Shown one piece after another: positions 50,217 through 50,354 of a stretch of 50,354 nucleotides of DNA. Under the pieces are notes generated by a model that was given only the letters and a program-made list of their open reading frames with translations, ran no database searches and was not told the origin of the DNA. Numbering within the stretch: position 1 is the stretch's first letter; each line of letters opens with the position of its first letter. Source of the DNA: an uncultured Verrucomicrobiota bacterium (GTDB lineage: Bacteria; Verrucomicrobiota; Kiritimatiellia; RFP12; UBA3636); assembly GCA_946624575.1 (NCBI GenBank), contig CAMOSH010000007.1, positions 1 through 50,354 of the forward strand. The letters are read 5' to 3'. The position numbers and the translations under genes are program-made.

Positions 50217-50245
50217 AGAATACCATGTGGCATGGTGGTTTTCAA
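50217..50245 (-). promoter_or_regulatory. Promoter of the TSP3-RHS operon with a palindrome in the spacer
   Basis: On the minus strand TTGAAA (50245-50240), 17 bases, TATTCT (50222-50217), with TGG before the -10. The spacer contains the perfect inverted repeat ACCATG-TGG-CATGGT (50222-50236), a likely regulator site. Predicted start near 50210 and a leader of about 65 bases. Confidence 0.6.
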
Positions 50246-50327
50246 GCGGGCGCCGATTTTTGCCCTGTCGACGCATCTCCCGTAGTTCGCAGAAGTAAAC
50301 CTAAAAACGCAGTTGACACGAACAGAC

Positions 50328-50354
50328 TTTCTCACACAGAGGCACGGAGGCACT
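50328..50354. repeat. Start of a CACAGAGGCACGGAGGCAC-type dispersed repeat
   Basis: The window ends in a purine-rich sequence with CACAGAGG-CACGGAGG-CAC periodicity of about 8 bases. Repeats of this style are found scattered in intergenic DNA of several bacterial groups. It continues beyond the window; between it and the promoter (50246-50327) I see nothing else. Confidence 0.4.

Noticed and set aside
1-50354. tRNA, rRNA, CRISPR arrays, riboswitches and prophage genes
   Set aside because: Intergenic spaces are too short or lack the expected stems and repeats; none could be supported by eye.

Overview
The window is a high-GC bacterial chromosome segment with long genes packed in operons and almost no spacer DNA. 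It holds no rRNA, tRNA or CRISPR array that I can see. The gene mix points to the PVC superphylum, most likely Kiritimatiellota or a close relative: a secreted thrombospondin-type-3 (TSP3) repeat protein followed by a giant RHS/YD-repeat protein, an alginate-export-type porin, DUF3857/transglutaminase lipoproteins, clan GH-A and GH9 glycosidases, and a sigma-54 activator. This assignment is inference from gene content, not a sequence comparison.

Layout. 1-0.92 kb (minus): a MarR regulator and the start of an efflux membrane fusion protein. 1.07-5.15 kb (plus): a FadL/OmpP1-type outer-membrane protein and a secreted GH-A glycosidase. 5.16-11.76 kb (minus): a five-gene surface-polysaccharide operon (GH9, GT2, GT4, alkaline-phosphatase-superfamily enzyme, pyruvyl transferase) whose first four genes are joined by 4-base stop/start overlaps. 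12.0-12.5 kb (plus): an unrecognised small protein. 12.5-22.3 kb (minus): multi-TM transporter, punA, MacB-type permease, aminotransferase, and a double-transglutaminase lipoprotein. 22.5-24.6 kb (plus): glgA and a DEDD exonuclease. 24.7-29.1 kb (minus): UDP-glucuronate decarboxylase and cmk, and separately an RluA-type pseudouridine synthase with a YdbH/AsmA-like protein. 29.2-35.2 kb (plus): putP, porin, chromate-type transporter, CDP-alcohol phosphotransferase-like protein, LMW phosphatase. 35.3-36.8 kb (minus): a NifA-type sigma-54 activator.

The accessory region is 36.9-50.1 kb, all on the minus strand apart from an IS4 remnant. A TSP3 lipoprotein/secreted protein is translationally coupled to a 1749-residue RHS protein. 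The last ~165 residues of the RHS protein, together with at least six small genes downstream (37.2-40.7 kb), are visibly AT-richer than everything else. Two of these small genes are broken: one has an in-frame TAA that splits an otherwise continuous coding frame, and one has a frameshift at a run of six A. A third runs at its 3' end into the IS4-family transposase fragment. This is the layout expected of a variable RHS tip with decaying tip/immunity-like cassettes. The toxin/immunity reading is inference.

Regulation. By eye I find ten promoters of the form TTGnnn-N17/18-TAnnnT, often with an extended TGG just before the -10 and a CGCCGC-like block just after it. Three of them sit so close to the ATG that the mRNAs should be leaderless or nearly so. 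One palindromic TTGCAA hexamer serves as the -35 box for two divergent promoters (rluA-type gene and putP).
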